Assembly (NCBI RefSeq): GCF_004124275.1
Contig: NZ_CP027218.1
Location: 3,537,501 to 3,601,500, forward strand
Reading direction: 5' to 3'
DNA: 64,000 bases
DNA from: Pseudomonas sp. DTU12.3
GTDB taxonomy: Bacteria; Pseudomonadota; Gammaproteobacteria; Pseudomonadales; Pseudomonadaceae
In this document: in pieces, positions 47,651 through 56,816 of the stretch
Layout of the letters: each line of letters opens with the position of its first letter
Position numbering within the stretch: the first letter of the stretch is position 1
Position numbers and translations under genes: made by a program
Notes under the pieces: model-generated
The model's input: only the letters and a program-made list of their open reading frames with translations
The model's database searches: none
Told to the model about the DNA's origin: nothing

Positions 47651-48055
47651 TCAGTGCTTGAAAGACTTCAGTACCCTTTCCGCATTGGCGTTACAGCCCA
47701 TACCGTCCGGTCGGCTGCGAATGTCGTCGATCACCGCCAACAGTTGCTCTCTGCTCTGCGCCAGATGTAACTGCATCGCCTCGATCTGCTCGACTTTGTG
47801 GCTCAGGCTCGACACCAGATCGTCCTCATTGAACTCCCCGGTCAGCGGGTCTGGCAGTAGCAATTTAAGCTCATCGAGACTGAACCCCGCCTGTTGTGCA
47901 CGCTGAATGATGTTCAGGGTTTGCAGCACTTGCGGCGGATAGCGCCGATAACCGTTGCCCTGCCGCTCGACCTTGGGGATCAGGCCTTGCGCTTCATAAA
48001 AGCGAATGCGCGAAGCGCTCAGCCCACTCATCTGCGCCAATTCACCAATTTTCAT
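47651..48055 (-). CDS. MerR-family transcriptional regulator
   Basis: A 134-residue regulator beginning MKIGELAQMSGLSASRIRFYEAQGLIP, with the DNA-binding helix-turn-helix and wing, followed by the dimer coiled coil. The only C-terminal Cys is in GMGCNANAERV, so a metal or thiol effector is possible but not shown. It is divergent from an Old-Yellow-Enzyme-type gene, and a perfect palindrome lies in the shared promoter. Confidence 0.9.
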   Translation of the reverse strand: MKIGELAQMSGLSASRIRFYEAQGLIPKVERQGNGYRRYPPQVLQTLNIIQRAQQAGFSLDELKLLLPDPLTGEFNEDDLVSSLSHKVEQIEAMQLHLAQSREQLLAVIDDIRSRPDGMGCNANAERVLKSFKH

Positions 48056-48074
48056 TGCAACCCCGTTTGCCCGC

Positions 48075-48105
48075 TTGACATTAAAGTTAACTTTAAGCTT
48101 AGCCT
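48075..48105 (+). promoter_or_regulatory. MerR-type promoter with perfect 16-bp palindrome
   Basis: TTGACA (48075-48080) is followed by the palindrome TTAAAGTTAACTTTAA (48081-48096) and a -10-like TTAGCC/TAGCCT at 18-19 bp spacing. A long spacer filled with a palindrome is the hallmark of MerR-activated promoters. It drives the flavin oxidoreductase gene and sits beside the divergent merR gene. Confidence 0.65.
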
Positions 48106-48132
48106 CGCTCCATTACTGATGAGGAGTCAAGC

Positions 48133-49356
48133 ATGTCGCCCTTTCAAATACTTAATCTGCCCAACGGTCAGTCGCTCGATAACCGTATCGCAAAAGCGGC
48201 CATGGAAGAAAACCTTGCCGACCGCGAACAGGCGCCTTCTGGCGAACTGTTGCGCTTGTACCAAGCCTGGGCTGAAGGCGGCGCCGGGCTGTTGCTGACC
48301 GGCAACGTGATGATTGATCGACGCGCCATGACCGGCCCCGGTGGCGTGGTGCTCGAAGACGAACGCCACCTGCAGCAATTCCGCCAGTGGGCCAGCATCG
48401 GTCGCAGTGGCGGCGCGCACTTTTGGGTGCAGCTCAACCACCCGGGGCGGCAGACAATGGCCAACCTCGGCCAGCAAGCGTTGGCACCGTCGGCGGTTGC
48501 GCTGGATCTGGGCAAGTTCTCGAAGATGTTTGCCGAGCCCAAACCGATGAGCGAAAGCGACATCGAAGAAGTCATTCAGCGCTTTGCCAACAGTGCGGCG
48601 CTCGCCGAGAAAGCCGGTTTTACCGGGGTGCAGATTCACGCAGCGCATGGCTATCTGCTCAGTCAGTTCCTGTCACCGTTGACCAATCGGCGTACCGACC
48701 GCTGGGGCGGCTCGCTGGAAAACCGTGCGCGCCTGCTGCTGTCGGTGATCGAGGCGGTGCGCCAGGCTGTTTCGCCGCAGTTTTGCGTGGCGGTGAAGCT
48801 CAATTCGGCGGACTTCCAGCGCGGCGGTTTCGACACTGACGATGCGCGCTAGGTGATCGAATGGCTCAACCAATACCCGATTGACCTGCTCGAACTGTCC
48901 GGCGGCAGCTATGAGGCTCCGGCGATGCAGGGCGAGGCCCGCGACGGGCGGACGCTGGCGCGTGAAGCGTACTTTCTGGAAATGGCCGGCGAACTGGCCA
49001 GTGTCGCGCGCATGCCGGTAATGGTCACTGGCGGCATTCGTCGTCTCGCCGTGGTCGAACAAGTGCTCGACAGCGGCATCGCCATGGCCGGGATCGCCAC
49101 CGCGCTGACCCTTGAACCGCATCTGGTCAAACACTGGCGCGAAGGCCTGGAACGCAATCCACAACTGCCGCCGATTCGCTGGAAACGCAAGGCTCTGGCA
49201 TCGCTGGCGAACATGGCGGTGGTGCGTTTTCAGATCGATCGTCTCAGCCGCGGTCGCCAGCCACAACCGCGAGTGCCGGCGATTTGGGCGTTGATACGGG
49301 ACCAGCTATATCTAGGTCGACGAGCGCGGCAGTATCGCCAGGCGATGGGTGTTTAA
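48133..49356 (+). pseudogene. NADH:flavin oxidoreductase (Old Yellow Enzyme type), interrupted by an in-frame amber codon
   Basis: The first 239 codons (48133-48849) encode a typical OYE barrel: NRIAKAAMEENLAD, FWVQLNHPGRQT, and HAAHGYLLSQFLSPLTNRR. Codon 240 is TAG (48850-48852). The same frame continues without gap from GTG 48853 to 49356, encoding the rest of the barrel (LLELSGGSYEAP, MVTGGIRR, GIATALTLEP). A one-base change from CAG or similar would restore about 407 residues. Either the gene is inactivated, or TAG is read through, or the base is a sequencing error. The divergent MerR regulator and its operator are intact. Confidence 0.82.
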
Positions 49357-50999
49357 CGTCCGGCAAAACGCAAACGCGACAACTGACGCAAATCCCCGTC
49401 AACGTAATAATCGTGAGTCCAACTGTCATCCACGGCCAACGGCTGCACCTGCTTCAACGCCAGCTTCTTCGCGAAATAGCGAAAGCGGTAGTGCTCGTAG
49501 AAGCGCAGCAACTCCAGGCCATAGCGGTCGGCCAGATCGGTATCACCGCGAATGATCAGGTAGTTCTCGTCGTTGCCGTTGCTGGCCGAGGTGCTGAGGT
49601 TATGGCTACCGCTGATGATAGTGGGCGCGTCGGTGGTGAAGTCGGTGACCACCGCTTTGGTGTGCACCAGCAGATTGCCTTTCTGGCCTTTCATGTTCTC
49701 GCGCAGCCAGCCTTCCAGACCGGTGTTGAGCAACGCGGTGGCGGCAAATTCGGCGCTGCGATCGGCGTGGTATCCGGTGATGCGGCTGGCAGTGTTTTGC
49801 AAGCCGAAACGCAGGATGTCGTCGTGCGGCTGGCCGAGCAGCGCGTTGAGAATGGCGTCGGGCAGGCTGAATGCGGTGACAAACAACACGTCCTTCTTGG
49901 CCGCCTCGATGATTTCGACGAACTCGCGTAAATCCGCGCCGCCGCTGCGTGGCGAGAAGCCGGCGAACAGTGTTTGGGTCGGATCCATCGGGTTATGTTC
50001 GCTGATCCAGGCGCGAGTTGCGCCGACGTCGGTCGGCGTCGCCCAGATTTCTTCAAAGGTTTGCAGATAGCGGCTGCTGACGGCGCCCTCATCGAGAACA
50101 TGCACGACGTTGGCTTGCCGGTAAACACCGTTGGCAGTGAAGTTGGTACTGCCACACAACACCGCTTGCGGCTGACGCTGGCCAGTCGTATCGAGGCGGC
50201 TGAGAACAATGAACTTGTTGTGAAAAATGTTGTGAGTAACACGCCCGCACTTGCTGGCGGCCGGCAGTTTGGCCAGGCTCGCCTGATTGATGGTGGTGTC
50301 TTCGTCATCCGCTCGCGCGTGATACAGCACCCGAACCTTGACCCCGCGCTCGAACGCCGCGTTGACCGCATCGACAATAGCCTGCAACTGATACTCGTAG
50401 ATCGCGATATCCAGCGCCCACTGGCCGTCGACCGCACGCTCGATAAACCCCAGCAATCGCCCGAGCAGACCGTTTTCCAGCCATTGCCGTGCCGCATCGG
50501 GCCAGGCCTCGATGGGCATGTTCTTGTTCGCGCTGATCTGCGCGTCGAGGTCGGGAAACTTGCGCTGAAAGGCCTGACTGGCGGCCACGGCGCGATTGAA
50601 AATCACGCTTTGATGGGTCGGATGTCCGTCGTCAGAGGTGATGGTCAGTTGCAGTGATTCGCCCAACTCCGGCGCGTCGGCGGTGCCGTAGGCCAAATGA
50701 ACACGGTATTGAATGGTCATCCCCGGATTGACCGCGTAATCGGCCCAACGGAATTTCTGCAGCGGCGCCTTATCGCTCGGCGTGGCGTGGAATTGCGCGA
50801 AGGTGTGAGCTTTGCCGGGAAAGGTCAGGCTGTTGAAGAGGAACAGCCAGGGTTTGTCGCCCTGCTGCTTTTCGATGGCAAACCCGAGCAGGCCCTTGCG
50901 CCGCGATTCGGCAAGATCGATGGCGAGCAGCACGCCGTTGGTGCCGGCGTAGGCCTTGACGCGGAAATCGTCTTGAGGGTTTTTGACCAGGATGCGCAT
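49353..50999 (-). CDS. Phospholipase D-like domain protein
   Basis: A 548-residue protein with two PLD-type halves. The second HKD motif is canonical (HTKAVVTD, then ISGSHNLS, about residues 448-475). The first reads HNKFIVLS...GSTNFTANG, with Ser where the Asp is usual. The N-terminal 150 residues are beta-rich and not recognised. No signal peptide is seen. PLD-fold enzymes cleave phosphodiesters in lipids or nucleic acids; the substrate is unknown. The stop overlaps that of the convergent OYE-type gene by four bases. Confidence 0.82.
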   Translation of the reverse strand: MRILVKNPQDDFRVKAYAGTNGVLLAIDLAESRRKGLLGFAIEKQQGDKPWLFLFNSLTFPGKAHTFAQFHATPSDKAPLQKFRWADYAVNPGMTIQYRVHLAYGTADAPELGESLQLTITSDDGHPTHQSVIFNRAVAASQAFQRKFPDLDAQISANKNMPIEAWPDAARQWLENGLLGRLLGFIERAVDGQWALDIAIYEYQLQAIVDAVNAAFERGVKVRVLYHARADDEDTTINQASLAKLPAASKCGRVTHNIFHNKFIVLSRLDTTGQRQPQAVLCGSTNFTANGVYRQANVVHVLDEGAVSSRYLQTFEEIWATPTDVGATRAWISEHNPMDPTQTLFAGFSPRSGGADLREFVEIIEAAKKDVLFVTAFSLPDAILNALLGQPHDDILRFGLQNTASRITGYHADRSAEFAATALLNTGLEGWLRENMKGQKGNLLVHTKAVVTDFTTDAPTIISGSHNLSTSASNGNDENYLIIRGDTDLADRYGLELLRFYEHYRFRYFAKKLALKQVQPLAVDDSWTHDYYVDGDLRQLSRLRFAGR

Positions 51000-51082
51000 C
51001 GCTCACTCCTTGTGATTGGGCTGCGCAACAGCATAGTGCAGTGCTGCGGATTATCTTGTGCGGTATCCGCACCGAGTCGATG

Positions 51083-51146
51083 CCATCGCGGGCAAGCCAC
51101 GCTCCCACAGGTTTGCGGGTGCAGGAGAAGGCTAGCCCGCGATGTG
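51083..51146. repeat. Degenerate REPIN
   Basis: ATCGCGGGCAAGCCACGCTCCCACAGG and the partial inverse GGCTAGCCCGCGAT form an imperfect palindrome between the PLD-like gene and the VWA gene. Confidence 0.65.
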
Positions 51147-51152
51147 GTCCGA

Positions 51153-51893
51153 TCAGACCACAGCGACATCATCGATGTGCCGATACTGCAGATCCAGCGC
51201 GCTGGCCAACTCCCGCGCCCGCCCCAGCCGAATCGGTCCGCGCTCGATGTCGATCAGCAGCCCTGGGCATTCCAGCGGCGGCGATCCGGACAAATCCTTC
51301 AAGCGCCCATCCGTCACCAACAGCATGCGTTGCTGCTCGGCCGGAAAACGTTTACGTCGCAGCGCCAACCATTGCTGCGCCTGCTCTAGCGCCGCGAGCA
51401 AGGGTGTGCCGCCCCCCGCTCCTAACGCATCGAGCCAGACGCGCAAACCGCTGGACGCTTTCAAACCTTGCACCTGCCATTGCGGCGTCGTCCCGCTGGC
51501 GGTCAACAATGCCAGACGTGCACGTTGCCGATAGGCGTCATCGAACAATTGCGCGAGCAGGCCTTTGGCATCGCTGAGGGCTTGATGCCGGCGAGTCGAC
51601 GCCGAGGCATCGACGATCACCAGCCACAGTTCATGCGGCGAACGTGTGCGTTGCTGGAACAACAGGTCGGCGCGGGTCCGAGGGCGACCGTTGAGCAAAG
51701 TACCGACCCAGTTCAGCGCACCGTTGCGGGCAGCATGACGTTTGCCCTGACGGCCATGATCGAGTTGCCCGGCGCGGGGTCTGGCATTCGCCCCCGCGTC
51801 GGATCGGGGGCGAATGCCTAGGGCTTTTTTGGCCAGACCGGCACTTCGCGGCGGGCGCCGGTGGTGAGTGCCGGCGTGGGCATGTCGCCCCAC
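51153..51893 (-). CDS. VWA-domain chelatase subunit (ChlD/BchD-like)
   Basis: A protein of up to 246 residues with a von Willebrand A domain. The MIDAS motif is VDASAST (DxSxS, about 94-98), with GTPLLAAL and LLVTDGRL. It follows a ChlI-like AAA+ gene and cobN, so it probably serves as the D-type subunit of a metal chelatase. The start is uncertain: the frame is open to a GTG at 51893, which overlaps the AAA+ gene by 76 bases, and no clear ATG with a ribosome site precedes the conserved part. Confidence 0.78.
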   Translation of the reverse strand: MGRHAHAGTHHRRPPRSAGLAKKALGIRPRSDAGANARPRAGQLDHGRQGKRHAARNGALNWVGTLLNGRPRTRADLLFQQRTRSPHELWLVIVDASASTRRHQALSDAKGLLAQLFDDAYRQRARLALLTASGTTPQWQVQGLKASSGLRVWLDALGAGGGTPLLAALEQAQQWLALRRKRFPAEQQRMLLVTDGRLKDLSGSPPLECPGLLIDIERGPIRLGRARELASALDLQYRHIDDVAVV

Positions 51894-52819
51894 TGGCCCT
51901 GCCCTTCGCTCGGGCTGGCCTGAGTGTTGGCCGGCGCTTGCGCAGGCGGCTGAGGACTGCCGGCCGGCTGCTCACGGCGCCGATGCCGCAGGGCAAATTC
52001 GGCCACCGCGTCGATGTCTGCCGCGCCAATCACCTCGGCGCCGCGCCAGGCGGCATGCGCGCGAGCCGCACGCAGCCAGACCAGATCGGCACGCAAACCG
52101 TCGACCCCGGCAGCAAAGCAACGCTCGGTGATTTGCGCCAGTGCGGCATCGTCCAGCGGAATGTTGGCCAAGGCAATGCGCGCGTTTTCACAACGTTCGC
52201 GCAGGGCGTGCTGCTGCGTGTCCCATTGCGCACAGAAAGCTTGCGGATCGCTGTCGAAATCCAGTCGACGACGGATGATCTGCCCGCGCTCGGTTGGCAC
52301 AGTGTTGCCGCTGAGGGCGACGTTCAAACCAAATCGATCGAGCAGCTGCGGACGCAATTCGCCCTCTTCCGGGTTCATCGTGCCGATCAGGACGAACTTC
52401 GCCGAATGGCGATGGGAAATGCCGTCGCGCTCGATCAGGTTGGTGCCGCTGGCGGCGACATCGAGCAGCAGATCCACCAGGTGATCGGGAAGCAAATTGA
52501 CCTCGTCGACGTAGAGCACGCCGCCGTCGGCCTTGGCCAACACCCCAGGCGAGAACTGCGCACGTCCCTCGCTCAGCGCCGCATCGAGGTCGAGGGTGCC
52601 GACCAGACGTTCTTCGGTGGCGCCCAATGGCAACGTGACGAATTGGCCGCTGGCGAGCAGATCCGCCAAACCTCGGGCCAGCGTGGATTTGGCCATGCCG
52701 CGTGGGCCTTCGATCAGTACGCCGCCGATTTTCGGGTCGATGGCGGTCAGGCACAGGGCGAGTTTCAGGTCATCGGCGCCGACCACGGCGGAAAGCGGGA
52801 AATGCGGGGTGTCGGTCAT
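51818..52819 (-). CDS. AAA+ chelatase subunit (ChlI/BchI-like)
   Basis: A 333-residue AAA+ ATPase of the magnesium-chelatase I type. It has Walker A GPRGMAKST (about 39), Walker B VLYVDEVNLLP, sensor MNPEEGEL, and a C-terminal lid domain. The last 50 residues are Pro/Gln-rich. It lies between cobN and a VWA subunit gene. Together they are a plausible three-part cobaltochelatase, as reported for bacteria lacking adjacent cobS/cobT. The start at 52819 is weakly supported; TTG 52825 is possible. Confidence 0.88.
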   Translation of the reverse strand: MTDTPHFPLSAVVGADDLKLALCLTAIDPKIGGVLIEGPRGMAKSTLARGLADLLASGQFVTLPLGATEERLVGTLDLDAALSEGRAQFSPGVLAKADGGVLYVDEVNLLPDHLVDLLLDVAASGTNLIERDGISHRHSAKFVLIGTMNPEEGELRPQLLDRFGLNVALSGNTVPTERGQIIRRRLDFDSDPQAFCAQWDTQQHALRERCENARIALANIPLDDAALAQITERCFAAGVDGLRADLVWLRAARAHAAWRGAEVIGAADIDAVAEFALRHRRREQPAGSPQPPAQAPANTQASPSEGQGQWGDMPTPALTTGARREVPVWPKKP

Positions 52820-52858
52820 TTGCAATACTCAATCATGGTCGGTGAAATACTTTCAAAC

Positions 52859-52949
52859 TGTGGGAGCCGGCTTGCTCGCGAAGACGGTGTGTCATTCAAC
52901 GCAATGGGTGCCTGATACGACACTTTCGCGAGCAAGCCCGCTGCCACAT
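52859..52949. repeat. REPIN between cobN and the ChlI-like gene
   Basis: GTGGGAGCCGGCTTGCTCGCGAAG at the left and TTCGCGAGCAAGCCCGCTGCCAC at the right form an imperfect inverted pair about 35 bp apart. It occupies most of the 145-bp gap and could attenuate cotranscription. Confidence 0.85.
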
Positions 52950-52964
52950 TTGGAGTGGGTTGTG

Positions 52965-55900
52965 TCAGCTGTCTTCTTCTATGTCCAGCAGGAGGTTTTC
53001 CAGTGCCTCTTTATAGGCGCCCGGATCCTGCCACATGCCGCGTTGCTGCGCTTCGAGCATGCGCTCGGTCATGTCGCGCAGGGCATGCGGGTTATGTTCG
53101 CGGACAAACTCACGTGTCGCCGGGTCGAGCAGATACGCATCGGCAAGCAGCGCGTATTGATGATCGTCGATCAACTGCGTGGTCGCATCGAATGCGAACA
53201 GGTTATCGACCGTCGCCGCCAACTCGAATGCGCCTTTATAGCCGTGGCGTTTGACCCCGTCGATCCATTTCGGATTCGCCGCCCGCGAGCGGATCACCCG
53301 ATTCAGCTCTTCTTTGAGCGTGCGAATCCTTGGCAGATCAGGCTGGCTGTGATCGCCGTGATAACTGGCGGCGGCCTCTCCACGCAGGCTTTCCACGGCG
53401 GCGAGCATGCCGCCCTGGAATTGGTAATAGTCGTTGGAATCGAGCAAGTCGTGTTCGCGATTGTCCTGATTCTGCAGGACGGCCTGCACCTGACTCAGGC
53501 GCTGGACGAATTGCTCGCGGGCGGCGGTGCCCTCGTCGGCACCGCCATAGGCGTAGGCGCCCCAGTTCAGATACACCTCGGCGAGGTCTTCGCGGGTTTG
53601 CCACAGACGCCCATCAATCGCGCCCTGCACGCCCGCGCCGTAAGCACCGGGTTTGGCGCCGAAGATCCGCCAGCCGGCCTGACGCCGCGCAGTGTCTTCG
53701 TCGAGGCCCGATTGCAGCAGCGCCTCGCGCTCGGCGCGCACTTTGGCGGCGAGTGGATTGAGATCGTCCGGCTCGTCCAGCGCGGCGACCGCTTGCACGG
53801 CGGCATCGAACAGGCGAATCAGGTTGGCGAAGGCATCGCGGAAGAATCCCGAGACTCGCAGCGTGACATCGACGCGTGGACGGTCGAGCAGACTTAGCGG
53901 CAGAATCTCGAAATCATCGACACGCTGACTGCCCGTCGCCCACACCGGGCGCACGCCCATCAGGGCCATGGCCTGCGCAATATCGTCGCCGCCGGTGCGC
54001 ATGGTCGCCGTGCCCCAGACGGACAGCCCGAGCTGGCGCAGGTGATCGCCGTGATCCTGCAAGTGCCGCTCAAGAATCAGCGTCGCCGACTGGAAACCGA
54101 TGCGCCAGGCGGTGGTGGTCGGCAGGTTGCGCACGTCCACCGAGTAGAAATTGCGCCCGGTCGGCAGCACGTCGAGCCGGCCGCGACTGGGTGCGCCGCT
54201 GGGGCCGGCGGGGACGAAACGGCCGCTGAGGGCATCGAGCAAACCGCGCATTTCAGCGGGGCCGCAGGCATCGAGGCGTGGGGCGACGACGTCGCGCAGA
54301 TTGTCGATGATCGCATTGACCTCCGCCCACTGCGGTCCCAGTGGGAGCGGGCTTGCTCGCGAAGGCGTCGTGTCAGTCGGTATGGATTTATCTGAACCAC
54401 CGCCTTCGCGAGCAAGCCCGCTCCCACAGGGAGGTTGCAGGGTTTGGGAGATCAGTTCGGTGGCGAACAGTTCGAGGCGTTCGCGGGTGTCGCCGGCGGT
54501 GCGCCAGGCTTCCTCGCTTTGCGATTGCAGTTCAACCGGTCGCGGGCCAGTCCAGGGTTCGGCCAGCGCGCAGTCGAGCGGATCGAAGCCGAGTGCGAAC
54601 GCTTTGGCCAAGGCTCGCAGCACACTCGATTGCGCGCCTTTGCCGTCGCCACGCGGAATGCGTAGCAGCGCCAGCAAGGTATCAATGCGCAAGCGCCCGG
54701 TTGGCGATTCACCGAAAATGTGCAAACCATCGCGAATCTGCGATTCCTTCAGATCACACAGATACGTATCCAGACGCGGCAGCCAGATCGCCGCATCGGC
54801 GTCACTGTCCAGGCCGGCATCGAGTTGCAGTTCACGATCGATCTGCGTGTCTCGCACCAATTGCAGAATATCGCGCTGTAACTCGCGGGCACGACGCGGA
54901 TCGAGCAGTTGCGCTTCGTAATATTCGTCGGCGAGCAATTCCAGATTACGCAGCGGGCCGTAGGTCTCGGCGCGGGTCAGCGGCGGCATCAAGTGATCGA
55001 TGATCACCGCTTGCGTACGTCGCTTGGCCTGAGCGCCCTCGCCCGGGTCGTTGACGATAAACGGATAGATGTTCGGCAGCGGCCCGAGCAGCGCGTCCGG
55101 CCAGCAATTCTCCGACAGTCCGACGCCTTTACCCGGCAGCCACTCGAGGTTGCCGTGCTTGCCGACATGGATCACGCCGTGGGCGCCGTAGGTGTTGCGC
55201 AACCAGAAATAAAACGCCAGATAAGCGTGCGGCGGCACCAGATCCGGGTCGTGATAGACCGCGCTCGGATCCACCTGATAACCGCGCGCAGGCTGAATCC
55301 CGACGAAAGTCAGACCGAATCGCAGCCCGGCGATCATCATTCGCCCGTCGCGATACATCGGGTCGTTTTGCGGCGCGCCCCAACGCTCGAACACGGCGTC
55401 ACGATTGGCTGGCGGCAGTGCATTGAACATCGTCAGGTAATCGTCCATTGCCAGGCTTTGCTGGCACGGGCGCAGGTCAATCGTGTCGAGATCATTGCTG
55501 ACGCCACCGAGTAATTGCTCGATCAACGCGGTGCCGCTGTCCGGCAGTTCGGCCGCTAACGGATAACCCTGTTGCTGCAATGCCCGCAGGATATTCAGCG
55601 CCGCCGCCGGTGTATCGAGGCCGACGCCGTTGCCGATGCGTCCGTCGCGGGTCGGATAGTTGGCGAGGATCAGCGCGATACGCTTTTCAGCGTTCGGCAC
55701 CCGTGCCAGCTCGATCCAGCGCCGCGCCAGTTCGGCGACGAAATCCATGCGCTCGGGCTGCGCGCGATAGCAGACCACATCGGACTGACTGCGCTCGCTG
55801 CGCCAGGCCAGATCCTTGAAGCTGATCGGCCGGCTGATGATGCGCCCGTCGAGTTCCGGCAAGGCAATGTGCATCGCCAGATCGCGTGGACCGAGGCCCT

Positions 55901-56813
55901 GTTCGCTGGCGCGCCAGCCGGGTTCGTTGTCCTGCGCGCAAATTGCCTGAATCACCGGGATATTGCGGCGAAACGGCCGCAGATGGGGTGCTTCCGGGCT
56001 GGATTGGGCGAAACCGGTGGTGTTGAGAATGACCCCGGCCTCGACTTCGTCCAGCCAGTCCTCGACCACCGCCAGGCAGCTGGGCTCTTTCAGGCTGGCC
56101 ACGGCGACTGGCAACGGGTTAAGCCCCGCCGCCTGCAAGCGCTGGCAGAAAACATCAATGAATGCGGTGTTCGCCGCTTGCAGGTGCGAGCGGTAAAACA
56201 GCACCGCCGCGACCGGATTTTCGGGCAGCCATTCGGCTTGCCAGTCAATCAGTGCAGCGGAGGTTTTGTTCGGGTGATAAATCGCTGTGCGTGGCAGGGT
56301 TTGCGGCTCGTCCCACGGGTAATCACGCGCGAGCCAACGGCTGGCCAGACAGCGGAAAAAATCCAGCGCGTTGGCCATGCCGCCCTGACGCAAAAACTGC
56401 CAGAGCCGGTCGCGATCCTCGGCGTTGACGGTGCTCAAGTCGCTGAGCTCCGGATCGGGACGGTCATCGCCCGGCACCAGAATCACCTGCACACCTCGCT
56501 CGGCCAACTCGACCAGACGCTCGACACCGTAACGCCAATAAGCAATGCCACCGTGCAGCGAAATCAAAATCACCTTGGCGTGGCGCAGCACTTCATCGAC
56601 GTACAGGTCGACCGACGCGTGATTCTGCACCTGCATCGGATTGGCCAGACGCAGGCTCGGGTAATCCTCGGGCAATTGCTGCGCGGCTTCGGCGAGCAGC
56701 GCCAGGCTGGAATCGCCGCTGCACAGGATCACCAGCTCGGCGGGGGTTTGTCCAAGGTCGGCAATGTTGTCATCCGAGACGAATCCGCCGGGCTGGGTCC
56801 TGAGCAGGTGCAT
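52965..56813 (-). CDS. cobN: Cobaltochelatase subunit CobN
   Basis: A 1282-residue large subunit that inserts cobalt into hydrogenobyrinic acid a,c-diamide. Typical regions are GVIHVGKHGNLEWLPGKGVG (about 540), IYPFIVNDPGEGAQAKRR, and the C-terminal QGGMLAAVESLRG and ELNRVIRSRAANPKWI. An insertion of about 29 residues at about 796-824 is the translation of a REPIN (54341-54427) and reads GSGLAREG...SRASPLPLG. It keeps the frame open. The gene starts 3 bp after cobW stops and is probably controlled by the cobalamin riboswitch upstream of cobW. Confidence 0.95.
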   Translation of the reverse strand: MHLLRTQPGGFVSDDNIADLGQTPAELVILCSGDSSLALLAEAAQQLPEDYPSLRLANPMQVQNHASVDLYVDEVLRHAKVILISLHGGIAYWRYGVERLVELAERGVQVILVPGDDRPDPELSDLSTVNAEDRDRLWQFLRQGGMANALDFFRCLASRWLARDYPWDEPQTLPRTAIYHPNKTSAALIDWQAEWLPENPVAAVLFYRSHLQAANTAFIDVFCQRLQAAGLNPLPVAVASLKEPSCLAVVEDWLDEVEAGVILNTTGFAQSSPEAPHLRPFRRNIPVIQAICAQDNEPGWRASEQGLGPRDLAMHIALPELDGRIISRPISFKDLAWRSERSQSDVVCYRAQPERMDFVAELARRWIELARVPNAEKRIALILANYPTRDGRIGNGVGLDTPAAALNILRALQQQGYPLAAELPDSGTALIEQLLGGVSNDLDTIDLRPCQQSLAMDDYLTMFNALPPANRDAVFERWGAPQNDPMYRDGRMMIAGLRFGLTFVGIQPARGYQVDPSAVYHDPDLVPPHAYLAFYFWLRNTYGAHGVIHVGKHGNLEWLPGKGVGLSENCWPDALLGPLPNIYPFIVNDPGEGAQAKRRTQAVIIDHLMPPLTRAETYGPLRNLELLADEYYEAQLLDPRRARELQRDILQLVRDTQIDRELQLDAGLDSDADAAIWLPRLDTYLCDLKESQIRDGLHIFGESPTGRLRIDTLLALLRIPRGDGKGAQSSVLRALAKAFALGFDPLDCALAEPWTGPRPVELQSQSEEAWRTAGDTRERLELFATELISQTLQPPCGSGLAREGGGSDKSIPTDTTPSRASPLPLGPQWAEVNAIIDNLRDVVAPRLDACGPAEMRGLLDALSGRFVPAGPSGAPSRGRLDVLPTGRNFYSVDVRNLPTTTAWRIGFQSATLILERHLQDHGDHLRQLGLSVWGTATMRTGGDDIAQAMALMGVRPVWATGSQRVDDFEILPLSLLDRPRVDVTLRVSGFFRDAFANLIRLFDAAVQAVAALDEPDDLNPLAAKVRAEREALLQSGLDEDTARRQAGWRIFGAKPGAYGAGVQGAIDGRLWQTREDLAEVYLNWGAYAYGGADEGTAAREQFVQRLSQVQAVLQNQDNREHDLLDSNDYYQFQGGMLAAVESLRGEAAASYHGDHSQPDLPRIRTLKEELNRVIRSRAANPKWIDGVKRHGYKGAFELAATVDNLFAFDATTQLIDDHQYALLADAYLLDPATREFVREHNPHALRDMTERMLEAQQRGMWQDPGAYKEALENLLLDIEEDS
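54341..54427. repeat. REPIN inserted in frame inside cobN
   Basis: Two 27-bp arms (54341-54367 and 54401-54427, GTGGGAGCGGGCTTGCTCGC...) are perfect inverted copies around a 33-bp centre. The element lies wholly within cobN and has a multiple-of-three length (87 bp between arm ends), so translation continues through it. Confidence 0.95.
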
Positions 56814-56816
56814 GGC

